From positions 14,189 to 65,201 of the forward strand of contig JAKARV010000011.1 of the NCBI GenBank assembly GCA_021819205.1: a DNA stretch of 51,013 nucleotides, given 5' to 3'. A program made the position numbers and the translations under genes. The stretch is from Actinomycetes bacterium (lineage in GTDB: Bacteria; Actinomycetota; Acidimicrobiia; Acidimicrobiales; Acidimicrobiaceae). Positions 42,854 to 51,013 of this stretch are shown in pieces. The notes under the pieces are model-generated. The model worked only from the letters and a program-made list of their open reading frames with translations. It was not told where the DNA came from and did not search any database. Numbering within the stretch: the first letter of the stretch is position 1; each line of letters begins with the position of its first letter.

Positions 42854-43321
42854 TTGGAGATCGTTGAGGCGGTCAGAAACCGCCTTAAAGAGCTTGGCTC
42901 GAAGGACAATGTGGTCGCTTTTGAAGTTTCGACGCACACCGCCGCTGAGGCTGCAGCTGCGGTTGGTTGCAGCGTCGAAGAGATCGCCAAAACCATAGTC
43001 TTCCAAGGAGAGGCCGATCCGGTGCTGGTGGTGACCATCGGCTCCAAACGGATCGACCGCAACTCCCTCGGCACTTCCATCGGAGTTCGCCTTCGCTCGG
43101 TCGGTGCAGAATATATCCAGTCCCGGCTCGGAATGACCCCGGGTGGGGTGACCCCACTCCTTGACGTCAATGCCCTTGTCGTCTTCGATCTCGCCTTGGA
43201 GGGCTTTCCCAGCGTTTGGGTCTCCGCCGGAACCCCAAACCACGTGTTAAAGGTAAACGGAGCGACACTCAGGAAGCTCCAGCCGGCAGCGTTGTGGATG
43301 CCGGTACCCGGACTAGATTAG
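42854..43321 (+). CDS. YbaK/ProX-type aminoacyl-tRNA deacylase
   Basis: A 155-aa editing-domain protein that hydrolyses mischarged aminoacyl-tRNAs, as in the YbaK/EbsC and ProX families. The 'AEAAAAVGCSVEEIAKTIVFQ' and 'ADPVLVVTIGSKRIDR' blocks and 'GMTPGGVTPL' near the C-terminus are typical. The TTG start at 42854 has GGAG 9 nt upstream, inside the moeA end. It is the third gene of the galU-moeA unit and overlaps the convergent metallophosphoesterase by 9 bp. Specific tRNA target unknown. Confidence 0.88.
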   Translation: MEIVEAVRNRLKELGSKDNVVAFEVSTHTAAEAAAAVGCSVEEIAKTIVFQGEADPVLVVTIGSKRIDRNSLGTSIGVRLRSVGAEYIQSRLGMTPGGVTPLLDVNALVVFDLALEGFPSVWVSAGTPNHVLKVNGATLRKLQPAALWMPVPGLD

Positions 43322-44839
43322 CCAGCGGGGTAGCGGCAGATTTAGGACCTGCCTTACCATCGGCTGTGCCAACTTGACGGGCGCGTTGGCCGCAAGTAGC
43401 CGATGCCATGCAGCAAGCCTCTGTATGCCATCGGAGTTGTCCGGATCTGTTGGGACGTCGATATCCAGCGGATTGCAGACCAAGCTAAGCTGGCCCTTGC
43501 TCCGGACAATGTCGATCGCGCGGCCCTGGTTGGGCCAGTCCATGATCGACCCTGTAGTCAGCTCGTAAAACCCGGAGCCATCGCCGCGCCTTAGCAGTTT
43601 GACTTGGTGCTGGTGGGTATGGCCGTTCAGATAGAGGATCACATTCGGGAAACGGAGCAGTGTCCGGGCCAACCAGTCTTGTCCTAGGTACTCTTCCGCG
43701 AGCGCGCGCTGGTTGTTCATGGTGTGCAGCGGGTGGTGACCAGAGACCACGATGAGGCGATCGATCCCAGTACCCGCCACCGGCTCCCCCGCCTCGTCCC
43801 AATGGGCAGTGGAGTAGGACTCAAGCACCCGGACAAGCCATCGCGCCTGCTCCGGTGCGATCGCTCCGCTAGCCGCGCCAGAGGCGTAAGCAGTGTCCAG
43901 CGCGACCAGCACGACCTCTTCGGAAAGCGCAGCCTCATAGTAAAGGATCTCCGAACCCTGCGAAACGCCGTGACCCTGGGGAACACCTGGAGCCGACCAC
44001 AGCGCATCGGCGATATCCCGCCGGCCGATCAAGCGCCGACGAGCATCGAGGGAGACTTCGCGCGCGGTTCCCGAGGTGAAAAGTTCCGCGGGGCGATCGA
44101 GCGCCGAACCCAAGGGATCTTCCATCGACTTTGGGGGACCCACCTGCTTGAGCGAGCCCTTCGCAATCGCATCCAGCTCCGCCATCGCCGGAGAGACCCC
44201 CTGTACCAAAAGCTCGTGGTTGCCGTTTACAAAATACCAGGGGATGCTGATCCCTTCCGAGACGAAGGCATCGAAGGCCTGCTCGAGCAGGCCTTCGACC
44301 GAAGGAAACGAGAACTCGCGCTTGTAGATGTCGCTTCCGGCGCCTGGATCGGGGTGCCAGAAGAGGCCATCGGCAAAGCCATCGGCGTAAACGTACGACC
44401 GGTCGCGGTCTCCGCTCTCGATGCAGACACTACCGCCGCCAAAGACGGCAAGGAAGTTGGAAAACTCGTTGACCTGGGCGTTGTCGATGGCATCTCCGGT
44501 AAACACCGCCACTTCGAACCCCTCTCGAACCCGCTCAGTTTCGTTGATGGTCCGGATCATTGCAGTCAGCGCAGCGGCTACCAGAAACTCCTGCGGGCGG
44601 TACCCAGGGATCAACTCCGACCAGGCAGGATCGCCCGCGAACTGGTTAACCCATTCGTAGCGAGCGGGAGACTTGCAATCGGCAAGCTGGGAGTCGGACA
44701 GGTGGAAGATCCTTCCGACTAGGCGGCCCTCGACCCCAATCTCCCGAGCCGGAAGTCTGATCAAGCGATGAAAGTTCCGGGTGCTAGAGACAGTGTTGCC
44801 CGGGCTGCCACCCTCGATAACCACTTCGAACCGACCCAT
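43313..44839 (-). CDS. Metallophosphoesterase, PPA1498/TIGR03767 type
   Basis: Calcineurin-like metallophosphoesterase of an actinobacterial group. Motifs in order: 'FHLSDSQLAD' (family variant of the DxH motif), 'VFTGDAIDNAQ' (GDxxD), 'YFVNGNHELLV' (GNHE), 'VVSGHHPL' and 'YLNGHTHQHQV' (GHTH). The ATG at 44839 is chosen because GGAGG lies 6 nt upstream; 508 aa results. No signal peptide is clear. The TAGACT box at 44890 may drive it. Substrate unknown; the neighbourhood gives no hint. Confidence 0.88.
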   Translation of the reverse strand: MGRFEVVIEGGSPGNTVSSTRNFHRLIRLPAREIGVEGRLVGRIFHLSDSQLADCKSPARYEWVNQFAGDPAWSELIPGYRPQEFLVAAALTAMIRTINETERVREGFEVAVFTGDAIDNAQVNEFSNFLAVFGGGSVCIESGDRDRSYVYADGFADGLFWHPDPGAGSDIYKREFSFPSVEGLLEQAFDAFVSEGISIPWYFVNGNHELLVQGVSPAMAELDAIAKGSLKQVGPPKSMEDPLGSALDRPAELFTSGTAREVSLDARRRLIGRRDIADALWSAPGVPQGHGVSQGSEILYYEAALSEEVVLVALDTAYASGAASGAIAPEQARWLVRVLESYSTAHWDEAGEPVAGTGIDRLIVVSGHHPLHTMNNQRALAEEYLGQDWLARTLLRFPNVILYLNGHTHQHQVKLLRRGDGSGFYELTTGSIMDWPNQGRAIDIVRSKGQLSLVCNPLDIDVPTDPDNSDGIQRLAAWHRLLAANAPVKLAQPMVRQVLNLPLPRWLI

Positions 44840-44889
44840 GGGCCACCTCCTGGCAGCCAAACTAAACAGCGCAGGTGTCAGCAGCCAGA

Positions 44890-44895
44890 AGTCTA
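44890..44895 (-). promoter_or_regulatory. Putative -10 box TAGACT for the metallophosphoesterase
   Basis: Minus-strand TAGACT about 50 nt before the ATG at 44839, whose GGAGG leader fits a transcribed upstream region. Confidence 0.4.
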
Positions 44896-45221
44896 GGTGA
44901 ACGATGGGCTAAGCCACATGGCTGGAACCGTCTGATTCGTCGGGCTAACCAGCCGTCATAGGAGATTCGGAATAGTCATCGGAGCCATTTTGGTTGCGAG
45001 ATGTTCGTGGAACATCTGCCGTTGCCATCATCAAACCTGAGCCAAAACAAAAATTCCAGAAGCTCTCTGCAGCGTGATCCAGCCGATCGAGTGATCGCTC
45101 CTTTACGAAAGAATAGGAATATAAACCAAGAATCTCGACGAGAATGAAATCGTTGCGCTTTCGTACCAGTACCGTGAATCCATTTTTTCGCAAACTTCTA
45201 GCAAAGGGCACCACCAGGAAT
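44896..45221. other. AT-rich intergenic region between the surface protein and the metallophosphoesterase
   Basis: About 325 bp, visibly richer in A and T than its surroundings. It holds the 19-bp palindrome at 44999-45017 and a smaller one, CGATC-GAGT-GATCG, at 45084-45097. A 107-codon minus-strand frame from 45268 crosses it but has no ribosome binding site or family features. No convincing gene is seen. Confidence 0.45.
44999..45017. promoter_or_regulatory. Perfect 19-bp palindrome AGATGTTC-GTG-GAACATCT
   Basis: Eight-base arms with a 3-nt centre, about 160 bp upstream of the metallophosphoesterase start and 205 bp downstream of the surface-protein stop. It could be an operator or a hairpin. 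No T-run follows the stem on the minus strand, so a classic terminator is not clear. The half-site order (GTTC then GAAC) is opposite to an actinobacterial SOS box. Confidence 0.45.
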
Positions 45222-48200
45222 TTATTTTGCCCAGAATCTTTTTCGCGCAAACATTGCCGCAACTCCACCAGCTACGAGGAGCCCCACGGGCAACTGCCAT
45301 GGCCAACCGCTCGATCTTCGGGTATGACTGCGCTTGTAGCCGCTCCTCTCCACGGACGTGCTGACTTTTGATGATGTTTGCCTCGATGAGTTGCCATTAC
45401 CTGGATGCACGGGTGACGACGACGTGCCACTGCTGAGCGAGCCAACTTTCAGAACTGGAATGGGAACAACCGGAGCGGGCACTCCGAGAAGTGCGCTCGG
45501 GCCAACCGTCGTACCGGCAGCGGTGCGTGGCACAGTTGATGTAGTAGTTGGCGCAGTTGATGTAGTAGTTGGCGCAGTTGATGTAGTAGTTGGCGCAGTA
45601 GATGTAGTAGTTGGCGCTAACGCCGTTACCGATACAGTCTGCACCGGCTGTACAGGAGTCGGGGAGGACAGCCCCACCCGATCCACGGCCTGGACCGCGA
45701 ACCCATAACTATTCCCAGCTGAGAGATCCAAGCTCGCCGAGTTCGCCTCAGTCGAAAGCACCGGCGCCAGTACCCCGCCATTCACCGACTCGTAGACCGT
45801 GAAGCTAGCGATCCCTGCTGCTGAGCTTCCCGACCACGATAAACTGAACACTCCCGGTCGGGTTGACGCCGGCAATGGACCGAGGTTGACGGTCGGCGGG
45901 GCTTCGTCAAGGGTTCGCGTCACTGGTGCGGTTTCCACTGCCGGATTGAAGTCAAAATTGACGCTGGCCGACTCGGTAACAGAAGTTCCCGAGGGCAAAC
46001 CGCTAACCGGCGTAGCAGTAAACGAAACCCACCCTTCGCTCTGCGGAGTCGGAGCCGTAACGGGAGCAGGCTGCAGATCGACACCGTCCATCATCCAAGA
46101 GATGGTCCGGGTTCTTGGATCGTAGATGACCTGTGTGCCCGGGAAGGAGGTCTGCGAAGAACTCCCAAACTGTAGGCTGCTAGCATCAAGTCCCGGCGCG
46201 AGCGCGACCGATACCCTCACATTCTCGGCAGTTGCCGAACCATCATTTTGGAAGTTAACTACGTAAGTAATCGGCTGCGGAGTGAGCCACCCTCCGCCAC
46301 CAACACCGACCGGTGAAGCTGAGATGCTGTTCGGATCCTCGCTATTTGCCTCCCTGGTGTTGGTAGCACATGGCGAGAACCATGACGGCACTGGATCAGC
46401 TGGTGCAAATGCCGTCTGATTGGACGGATTTATCTGGTTGATCAAGTCGTAGTAGTGCAAACCCTCCAGCCAGTGTGCGGCTTGATTAACCTCGGAATTC
46501 GGCGCAGGAAATCCCGTGGTAGACCCGGTTAAGAGGTATTGAACTGCTGCACTCAAGTACAGGTTGTTGCCCTGTCCTGGACCTCCAACGAGAGTCGACT
46601 GTGCAAATTCTCCGGCGTAGTTGACGTGATTATCTATGTAGCTGAAGAAACCCTCGCTTGGCGGAATAGGCAGTGTATCCAGTGCAGCCTGATTGTTGGA
46701 AAAGTAACTTTGAAGAGCGTTGAGCTCCGACTGATTTGGAAACACATCGGGACTCCCTGGAGCAAAAATCGAAGGAAACGAGTTGTGCTGCTCAAGCTGC
46801 CCTACGACATCCGGGTTAGCTTTCAAAGAGTTCCATATTTCAATTGGACCGCCACCATAGCTGGTACCTACAGTCGATTTGAACTGCGGTCCAGTAACAC
46901 TGTTCGGGTTCGGATCATAGTACTGGCCCTGTCCCAAAAACCACTGCGAACGAAGCTGCTCGTAGGCAGAAAACCCTTCCCAAACATCATTGAACTCGGC
47001 GTGGTTGATCTGGTTGACCATCCAGTTCGCAGCTGGTCCAAAAAGCGGAATCTTCCCTACCAGGCCAAGCGCGGGGGTTTCGATGGCGTTGGTCGTTGGG
47101 TAGGTATTCTGGCCACAGCTCTCACCAGCCTGATAGATTGCGTAGAGCTGCTGGCCGTAGTCGATCTGCTTCGTCCAAAACTCGACCTCATCGCTCACCT
47201 TCTGATTCATATTGAAAATGTTTTGCAGCTCGGTTGTCAATCCCGGATTGTACTTCTGTACATCCGCAATCAACTGGTTTTTCGTATCTTCCGGAAGGTT
47301 TTCCCACCAACTTGCAGCATTTTTTGACGCGGTCACGTAATTGTCCATATACCAGACGAAGTTCTGGTACTCCCCATCCAACAAAACACTTTCATTGGGG
47401 TAGTTGCTCGCGGAAAGCGCTTTATCATAGCTTGCAAGCTGAGTCGGCGACAGCCCAAGCAACGAGCTGAAGTCGAACGCGTCAAGCGTTAGCTTGCCGA
47501 TCACCGCCGCAGACTCCACGACACTCGCTGGCTGTGATGCGAGTGTGGTCCACTGGCTACCCGTCAAGGTACCTAGCTCCACGGAAGTGAAGTCGATCCC
47601 GTCACCCTGTCCGATTTGCGGCGACGGCCCGCCGCCGGTAACCGCGGAGGGCGGAAGCGTCACCGTCCACCCAAGGTCTCCAAGCTGGCCAGCCGTAAGT
47701 GGTACAGCTACCATGTCATACCATCCCTCACCTCCGTTGCCGCTGCTGACGATCTCGGTGCCAGGTGGTGCTGATTGCATGTCAAGCGTTGGTTCGGTCG
47801 TGATGTAGCTGGGAAAGCCGAAGAAGGCCAGCAAGGTACCGTTCACTGGTCCCGCGTTTTCGACTTGCCAGATATGTGTGGTGGGTATCCCGGGAACCTG
47901 TGGGATCAAGTCAACCTGCTTCAGGTTGAACATCGGGATTGCTGCTGGGACGACGACCGGATTGACCGAGGATGCGATGACGTTCCCGGCTGAGTTCATC
48001 ACCTTAACGGTCTCCAACCCTGCCGGTGCCGACAGGAAGGTAGTAGCCAGGACGGTGCCTCCTTCCGATGGCACCAAGGCCGAGCCAGAGGCCCGCGCAA
48101 CCACCTGTCCGGTCTGGTCAGTGAGAGTGGCGTAGGATCCCTGCTCAAGCTGGTTTCCAGTGATGGTCACGGTAATCGCACCACTGTCCTGGTTTACCGA

Positions 48201-51013
48201 TACCCCAGCGGTCACCGCTTGGCCTTGGCTCGGAGAAGTGCAGGTAACCGCAGCCGACCCAGCGACTGCGTCGGCATAGTCGCCTTGGTCAGAGTCACCT
48301 AAAGCCCAGTAATTTCCGGAAAAGCTGATCGGAAAAGTCCCGGTCGCGAGACAAGTGACTCCAACATCGAGCGCTGTCTGCTGGTAAAAAAGCGGTGGCC
48401 AACCGGTTTCAAAAAAGCCGCCATCGCCGTTGCCAAAGTTGTTCCGGACCGCCCCGTTCCAGCCGGAAGCAAAGCCAATCGAACTCACATCCAGTGCAGA
48501 CGGGTCAAACCCCAGAACCGCATGGATTCCTTCGATTGCCGGAGACATATTGGTGATCGATATCGGGAGCAAGCCCTGTTCCCCAACCGCCAGCGTTTTC
48601 GAACCACCTAACGTCACCGGCATGTTGACCTGCTGCAGCGAGAAGTCGGTGGCGGAGGAGAGCAGATAGATGTCGGTCGTTCCCCAAGTGTAGCCCGAAA
48701 TGGGAGTGGTCAGCGTCAGGTTAGCCCCGTAGGTTCCTGGTGGTAAACCGAGCGCATCGAGATTGAGCACGGAACGCGAGGACGGAGTGCACAAACTGCC
48801 ATTCATCGACCCCGAACCTGTGACAGTTAGCGGAGAAACGGGTCCTGTAAGCGTTAGCTGCCACTCCCCCTCCACACAGAAGGGAACGTTACCTGCAGGA
48901 TCCGCCGACATCAGCGCTGATTGCTGCGAGCCCAGCGTCACCACGAAATCGATCCCGGCAACCGACGACCCGGCGGTTGTATTTTCTCCTACTCCGGGGC
49001 GCGGAAGAATGTGCGGCCAGATTGCGACCGCAACACCTTCTGCATTTGCCGAAAGTGGGTCGCTAGAGATCAACGGCATGATGCCGGTCTCCAGTCGTGC
49101 TATGTTAGCACCCGCACCAAGCGTCACGGTCGCGGTTCCCGGACTGGCCGGAAATGGCACACCGCTCGCAATCGCGTACACCGTCTCTCCTTGTTTTAAT
49201 CCAGAAAGAGAAGGTGTGAGGCCATCGGCTTCCGTCGTAAGATACCCCAGTACCTGACGCGCCAGCGGATCGTACACGGTGACTCCAACACCGGGGGCCG
49301 GGGCACCAGAGGGTGAAACAACCAAAGCTTGGTAAGTGGCGGGCAAGGCGCTAGCTCCGGGTGACGTTGCGTAGGTAAAGACCGATGTCGTCAGGTCTAC
49401 CGGGCTAACACCACCTGCAGCAACCACGGTAACCGGAACCGTACCGGAACCAGCGGGAACCTCGGCCTCTACAACGGTGTCGGAGGCCACCTGAAAGGAT
49501 GGTGCGGCTAAATTACCGAAAAACACCCCCGCCGTAGTGGATAACCCTGTGCCGGTTATGGTGACCGTGGTCCCTTCGGGCCCCGACGGCGGCAGGATGC
49601 TACTGACTTCAGGAAAGTTCGCGGTGGGGTCAATTTCAAAGTTGGCCTGCATTGACGTCTGGTTAGAGTTGGCGCAGATCCCGGTTGCGAGGCCGTACTG
49701 ATACCCAGACACGAACGCCTGCGGGTTGTAGCAGGCATTGTTGGCGACCTGAATGGAGTAGGTGCCAGCGGAGTTCGCGGTCACTGCGCCGTAGGAGGGT
49801 GTCGCACCACCACCGCCACCGCGGACGAATACGGTTGCATCTGGAACCGGAAGGCCCGTAGTCGCGTCGGTCACAGTCCCAGTCAGAGTGGCAAGATCGC
49901 TCTGGACGGAGAGGTTGGCCTGCATTGACGTCTGGTTAGAGTTGGCGCAGATCCCGGTTGCGAGGCCGTACTGATACCCAGACACGAACGCCTGCGGGTT
50001 GTAGCAGGCATTGTTGGCGACCTGAATGGAGTAGGTGCCAGCGGAGTTCGCGGTCACTGCGCCGTAGGAGGGTGTCGCACCACCACCGCCACCGCGGACG
50101 AATACGGTTGCATCTGGAACCGGAAGGCCCGTAGTCGCGTCGGTCACAGTCCCAGTCAGAGTGGCAAGATCGCTCTGGACGGAGAGGTTGGCCTGTGCTG
50201 GGCTGGACCCGGCCACAGTCACATAGGTGGGCGCAGGGGAGGCGTATCCCGGAGCCATGACCCACACCGCGGCGGAAACTCCATCCATCGCCGAGGAGGT
50301 GGGAACTCGCAGGCTGTACTGCCCGGATGAGTTTGTCAACGCGGAGCCCAGTAAGGTCTTAACGCCTCCGCCAGCTGTCACCAGAATTACCGCCTTCGCA
50401 ACCGGGGTAGCCCGATCAAGCACCGTACCTTCGATTGTCCCAGTTGCGTCCGGAAGCTGGCCAGGCTCGAGCGCAAGGCTGGCAACCATCGCCGATCCCG
50501 GACCGAGCGTTCCCGGACTCAGGTAGGCGCTACCCAGATATCCGTCAGCCGATGCGGTAACCATGATCCCAGTACCTGAGCCGTTATTGGCTTCGACCGG
50601 AACGGTGACCGTGTAGCTTCCACTGGCATCGGTCGTCGCCTGCTCTACGGTACCGTTCGAATCGAGGTAGACCGATACCGTTGCTCCCACGATCGGCTGG
50701 CTGGTAACGGAGTCGGTGACGGTCCCGGTTACAGTGCTGGCTTCGCTTAGGGCCGCTAGCGGAGCGGGAAGGCCAGGAGCGGTTGCCGACGGCACCATGG
50801 AGAGATCGACAGTGGTTGACTGACCCGCGGAGAGCGAGGCACCATACGCGGACGCCTCGTCGATGAACCCCGACTTCGATGCGGTGACCATGATCCCAGT
50901 ACCTGAGCCGTTATTGGCTTCGACCGGAACGGTGACCGTGTAGCTTCCACTGGCATCGGTCGTCGCCTGCTCTACGGTACCGTTCGAATCGAGGTAGACC
51001 GATACCGTTGCTC
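45222..51013 (-). CDS. Giant repeat-containing surface protein (partial, N-terminus outside window)
   Basis: The visible part is 1929 residues; the frame stays open to the window edge, so start and signal peptide are missing. From the N-terminal side: several carboxypeptidase-regulatory-like beta domains ('TGTVTD...GATVSVYLD...SGSYTVTV') to about 49650; an IPT/TIG domain ('ILPPSGPEGTTVTITGTGL') at about 49610-49370; long beta-rich parts; a Trp/Tyr/Asn-rich helical segment at about 47500-46400; a DUF11-like/DUF7619-like domain ('ITYVVNFQNDGSATAENVRV') near 46270; a fibronectin-III-like domain near 45850; and a Thr/Pro stalk (TAPTTTS repeats). The C-terminus is a membrane helix ('LPVGLLVAGGVAAMFA') followed by RKRFWAK, without LPxTG. 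Probably a cell-surface adhesin or matrix protein; function unknown. The region looks more AT-rich than the central genes. Confidence 0.8.
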   Translation of the reverse strand, partial: ATVSVYLDSNGTVEQATTDASGSYTVTVPVEANNGSGTGIMVTASKSGFIDEASAYGASLSAGQSTTVDLSMVPSATAPGLPAPLAALSEASTVTGTVTDSVTSQPIVGATVSVYLDSNGTVEQATTDASGSYTVTVPVEANNGSGTGIMVTASADGYLGSAYLSPGTLGPGSAMVASLALEPGQLPDATGTIEGTVLDRATPVAKAVILVTAGGGVKTLLGSALTNSSGQYSLRVPTSSAMDGVSAAVWVMAPGYASPAPTYVTVAGSSPAQANLSVQSDLATLTGTVTDATTGLPVPDATVFVRGGGGGATPSYGAVTANSAGTYSIQVANNACYNPQAFVSGYQYGLATGICANSNQTSMQANLSVQSDLATLTGTVTDATTGLPVPDATVFVRGGGGGATPSYGAVTANSAGTYSIQVANNACYNPQAFVSGYQYGLATGICANSNQTSMQANFEIDPTANFPEVSSILPPSGPEGTTVTITGTGLSTTAGVFFGNLAAPSFQVASDTVVEAEVPAGSGTVPVTVVAAGGVSPVDLTTSVFTYATSPGASALPATYQALVVSPSGAPAPGVGVTVYDPLARQVLGYLTTEADGLTPSLSGLKQGETVYAIASGVPFPASPGTATVTLGAGANIARLETGIMPLISSDPLSANAEGVAVAIWPHILPRPGVGENTTAGSSVAGIDFVVTLGSQQSALMSADPAGNVPFCVEGEWQLTLTGPVSPLTVTGSGSMNGSLCTPSSRSVLNLDALGLPPGTYGANLTLTTPISGYTWGTTDIYLLSSATDFSLQQVNMPVTLGGSKTLAVGEQGLLPISITNMSPAIEGIHAVLGFDPSALDVSSIGFASGWNGAVRNNFGNGDGGFFETGWPPLFYQQTALDVGVTCLATGTFPISFSGNYWALGDSDQGDYADAVAGSAAVTCTSPSQGQAVTAGVSVNQDSGAITVTITGNQLEQGSYATLTDQTGQVVARASGSALVPSEGGTVLATTFLSAPAGLETVKVMNSAGNVIASSVNPVVVPAAIPMFNLKQVDLIPQVPGIPTTHIWQVENAGPVNGTLLAFFGFPSYITTEPTLDMQSAPPGTEIVSSGNGGEGWYDMVAVPLTAGQLGDLGWTVTLPPSAVTGGGPSPQIGQGDGIDFTSVELGTLTGSQWTTLASQPASVVESAAVIGKLTLDAFDFSSLLGLSPTQLASYDKALSASNYPNESVLLDGEYQNFVWYMDNYVTASKNAASWWENLPEDTKNQLIADVQKYNPGLTTELQNIFNMNQKVSDEVEFWTKQIDYGQQLYAIYQAGESCGQNTYPTTNAIETPALGLVGKIPLFGPAANWMVNQINHAEFNDVWEGFSAYEQLRSQWFLGQGQYYDPNPNSVTGPQFKSTVGTSYGGGPIEIWNSLKANPDVVGQLEQHNSFPSIFAPGSPDVFPNQSELNALQSYFSNNQAALDTLPIPPSEGFFSYIDNHVNYAGEFAQSTLVGGPGQGNNLYLSAAVQYLLTGSTTGFPAPNSEVNQAAHWLEGLHYYDLINQINPSNQTAFAPADPVPSWFSPCATNTREANSEDPNSISASPVGVGGGGWLTPQPITYVVNFQNDGSATAENVRVSVALAPGLDASSLQFGSSSQTSFPGTQVIYDPRTRTISWMMDGVDLQPAPVTAPTPQSEGWVSFTATPVSGLPSGTSVTESASVNFDFNPAVETAPVTRTLDEAPPTVNLGPLPASTRPGVFSLSWSGSSAAGIASFTVYESVNGGVLAPVLSTEANSASLDLSAGNSYGFAVQAVDRVGLSSPTPVQPVQTVSVTALAPTTTSTAPTTTSTAPTTTSTAPTTTSTVPRTAAGTTVGPSALLGVPAPVVPIPVLKVGSLSSGTSSSPVHPGNGNSSRQTSSKVSTSVERSGYKRSHTRRSSGWPWQLPVGLLVAGGVAAMFARKRFWAK
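45530..45613. repeat. Four 21-bp tandem repeats encoding TAPTTTS
   Basis: Four consecutive 21-bp units (GCGCAGTTGATGTAGTAGTTG with minor changes) in frame, encoding the Thr/Pro stalk before the C-terminal anchor. Units 2 and 3 are identical. Likely length-variable between strains. Confidence 0.85.
49641..50186. repeat. 273-bp tandem duplication within the surface-protein gene
   Basis: Two adjacent copies of about 273 bp (91 codons) that appear identical or nearly so on both nucleotide and protein level, each encoding one carboxypeptidase-regulatory-like domain with 'TGLPVPDATVFVRGGGGG' and two cysteines ('NACYNPQ', 'GICANSNQ'). Near-identity at synonymous sites implies a recent duplication or gene conversion. 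Exact base identity should be checked by alignment, as boundaries are read by eye. Confidence 0.85.
50551..50686. repeat. 136-bp repeat copy A in the surface-protein gene
   Basis: Nearly identical to 50878-51013 (one visible difference, GTAACC versus GTGACC), offset by 327 bp (109 codons). Encodes 'VYLDSNGTVEQATTDASGSY' and following residues. Confidence 0.85.
50878..51013. repeat. 136-bp repeat copy B, cut by the window edge
   Basis: Matches copy A up to the last base of the window, so the true repeat is longer and more units may follow outside. The repeat may also complicate genome assembly at this point. Confidence 0.85.

Noticed and set aside
44945-45268. 107-codon minus-strand frame downstream of the surface protein
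   Set aside because: It overlaps the end of the surface-protein gene in another frame, lacks a ribosome binding site and promoter box, and its composition shows no family pattern.
45530-45613. CRISPR-like array
   Set aside because: The 21-bp units are contiguous without spacers and encode an in-frame Thr/Pro stalk.

Overview
The window looks like chromosomal DNA of a GC-rich actinobacterium. Evidence: a 27-residue gene matching the actinobacterial ribosomal protein bL37; an ECF sigma factor translationally coupled to an MGMT-like protein; the FmdB/GalU/MoeA and RsmI/MetG/TatD neighbourhoods; many GTG and TTG starts; and a repeated TAGNNT box 6-9 nt before start codons, which implies much leaderless transcription. 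Acidimicrobiia would fit the Thr/Pro-rich surface protein and promoter style, but the class is a guess. No rRNA, tRNA, IS element, prophage or CRISPR array was seen.

Layout. 0-3.6 kb: a peptide/solute-binding lipoprotein, then an MGMT-like gene and its coupled sigma factor. 3.6-7.2 kb: a large solitary Eco57I-type DNA adenine methyltransferase. 7.2-11.8 kb: a minus-strand housekeeping operon (YchF GTPase, DUF192-like protein, RsmI, MetG, TatD), divergent from bL37. 11.8-14.1 kb: a membrane protein, a cysteine desulfurase and a gene-free stretch of about 640 bp. 14.1-19.1 kb: sugar metabolism, with GalT convergent to a coupled GH15 glucosidase - glucose-6-phosphate dehydrogenase - ROK kinase operon, which suggests glucan or trehalose to glucose to the pentose phosphate pathway. 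19.2-24.2 kb: an MFS protein, a PfkB kinase, an M1 aminopeptidase and a small membrane protein. 24.2-27.8 kb: a cluster of two methyltransferases, an alpha/alpha-toroid protein and a GT4 glycosyltransferase, probably for a surface glycoconjugate.

27.9-30.8 kb: a soluble MgtE-N/CBS protein convergent with an Nramp-fold transporter whose metal-binding motifs are non-canonical. 30.9-33.6 kb: a methyltransferase, an MFS exporter and an SRAP protein. 33.5-36.7 kb: DXS and a polyprenyl diphosphate synthase (isoprenoid supply). 37-40.6 kb: TldD, TldE, a PHP phosphoesterase and FmdB. 40.7-44.8 kb: GalU, MoeA, a YbaK-type editing protein and a metallophosphoesterase. 45.2 kb to the window end: the C-terminal 1929 residues of a giant repeat-bearing surface protein with recent internal duplications; its N-terminus lies outside the window.

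The most notable signals are the consistent TAGNNT leaderless promoter class, the divergent Nramp/MgtE-N pair, the solitary methyltransferase with an unassigned N-terminal half, and the near-perfect duplications in the giant surface protein. No clearly new defence or biosynthetic system could be demonstrated from sequence alone.
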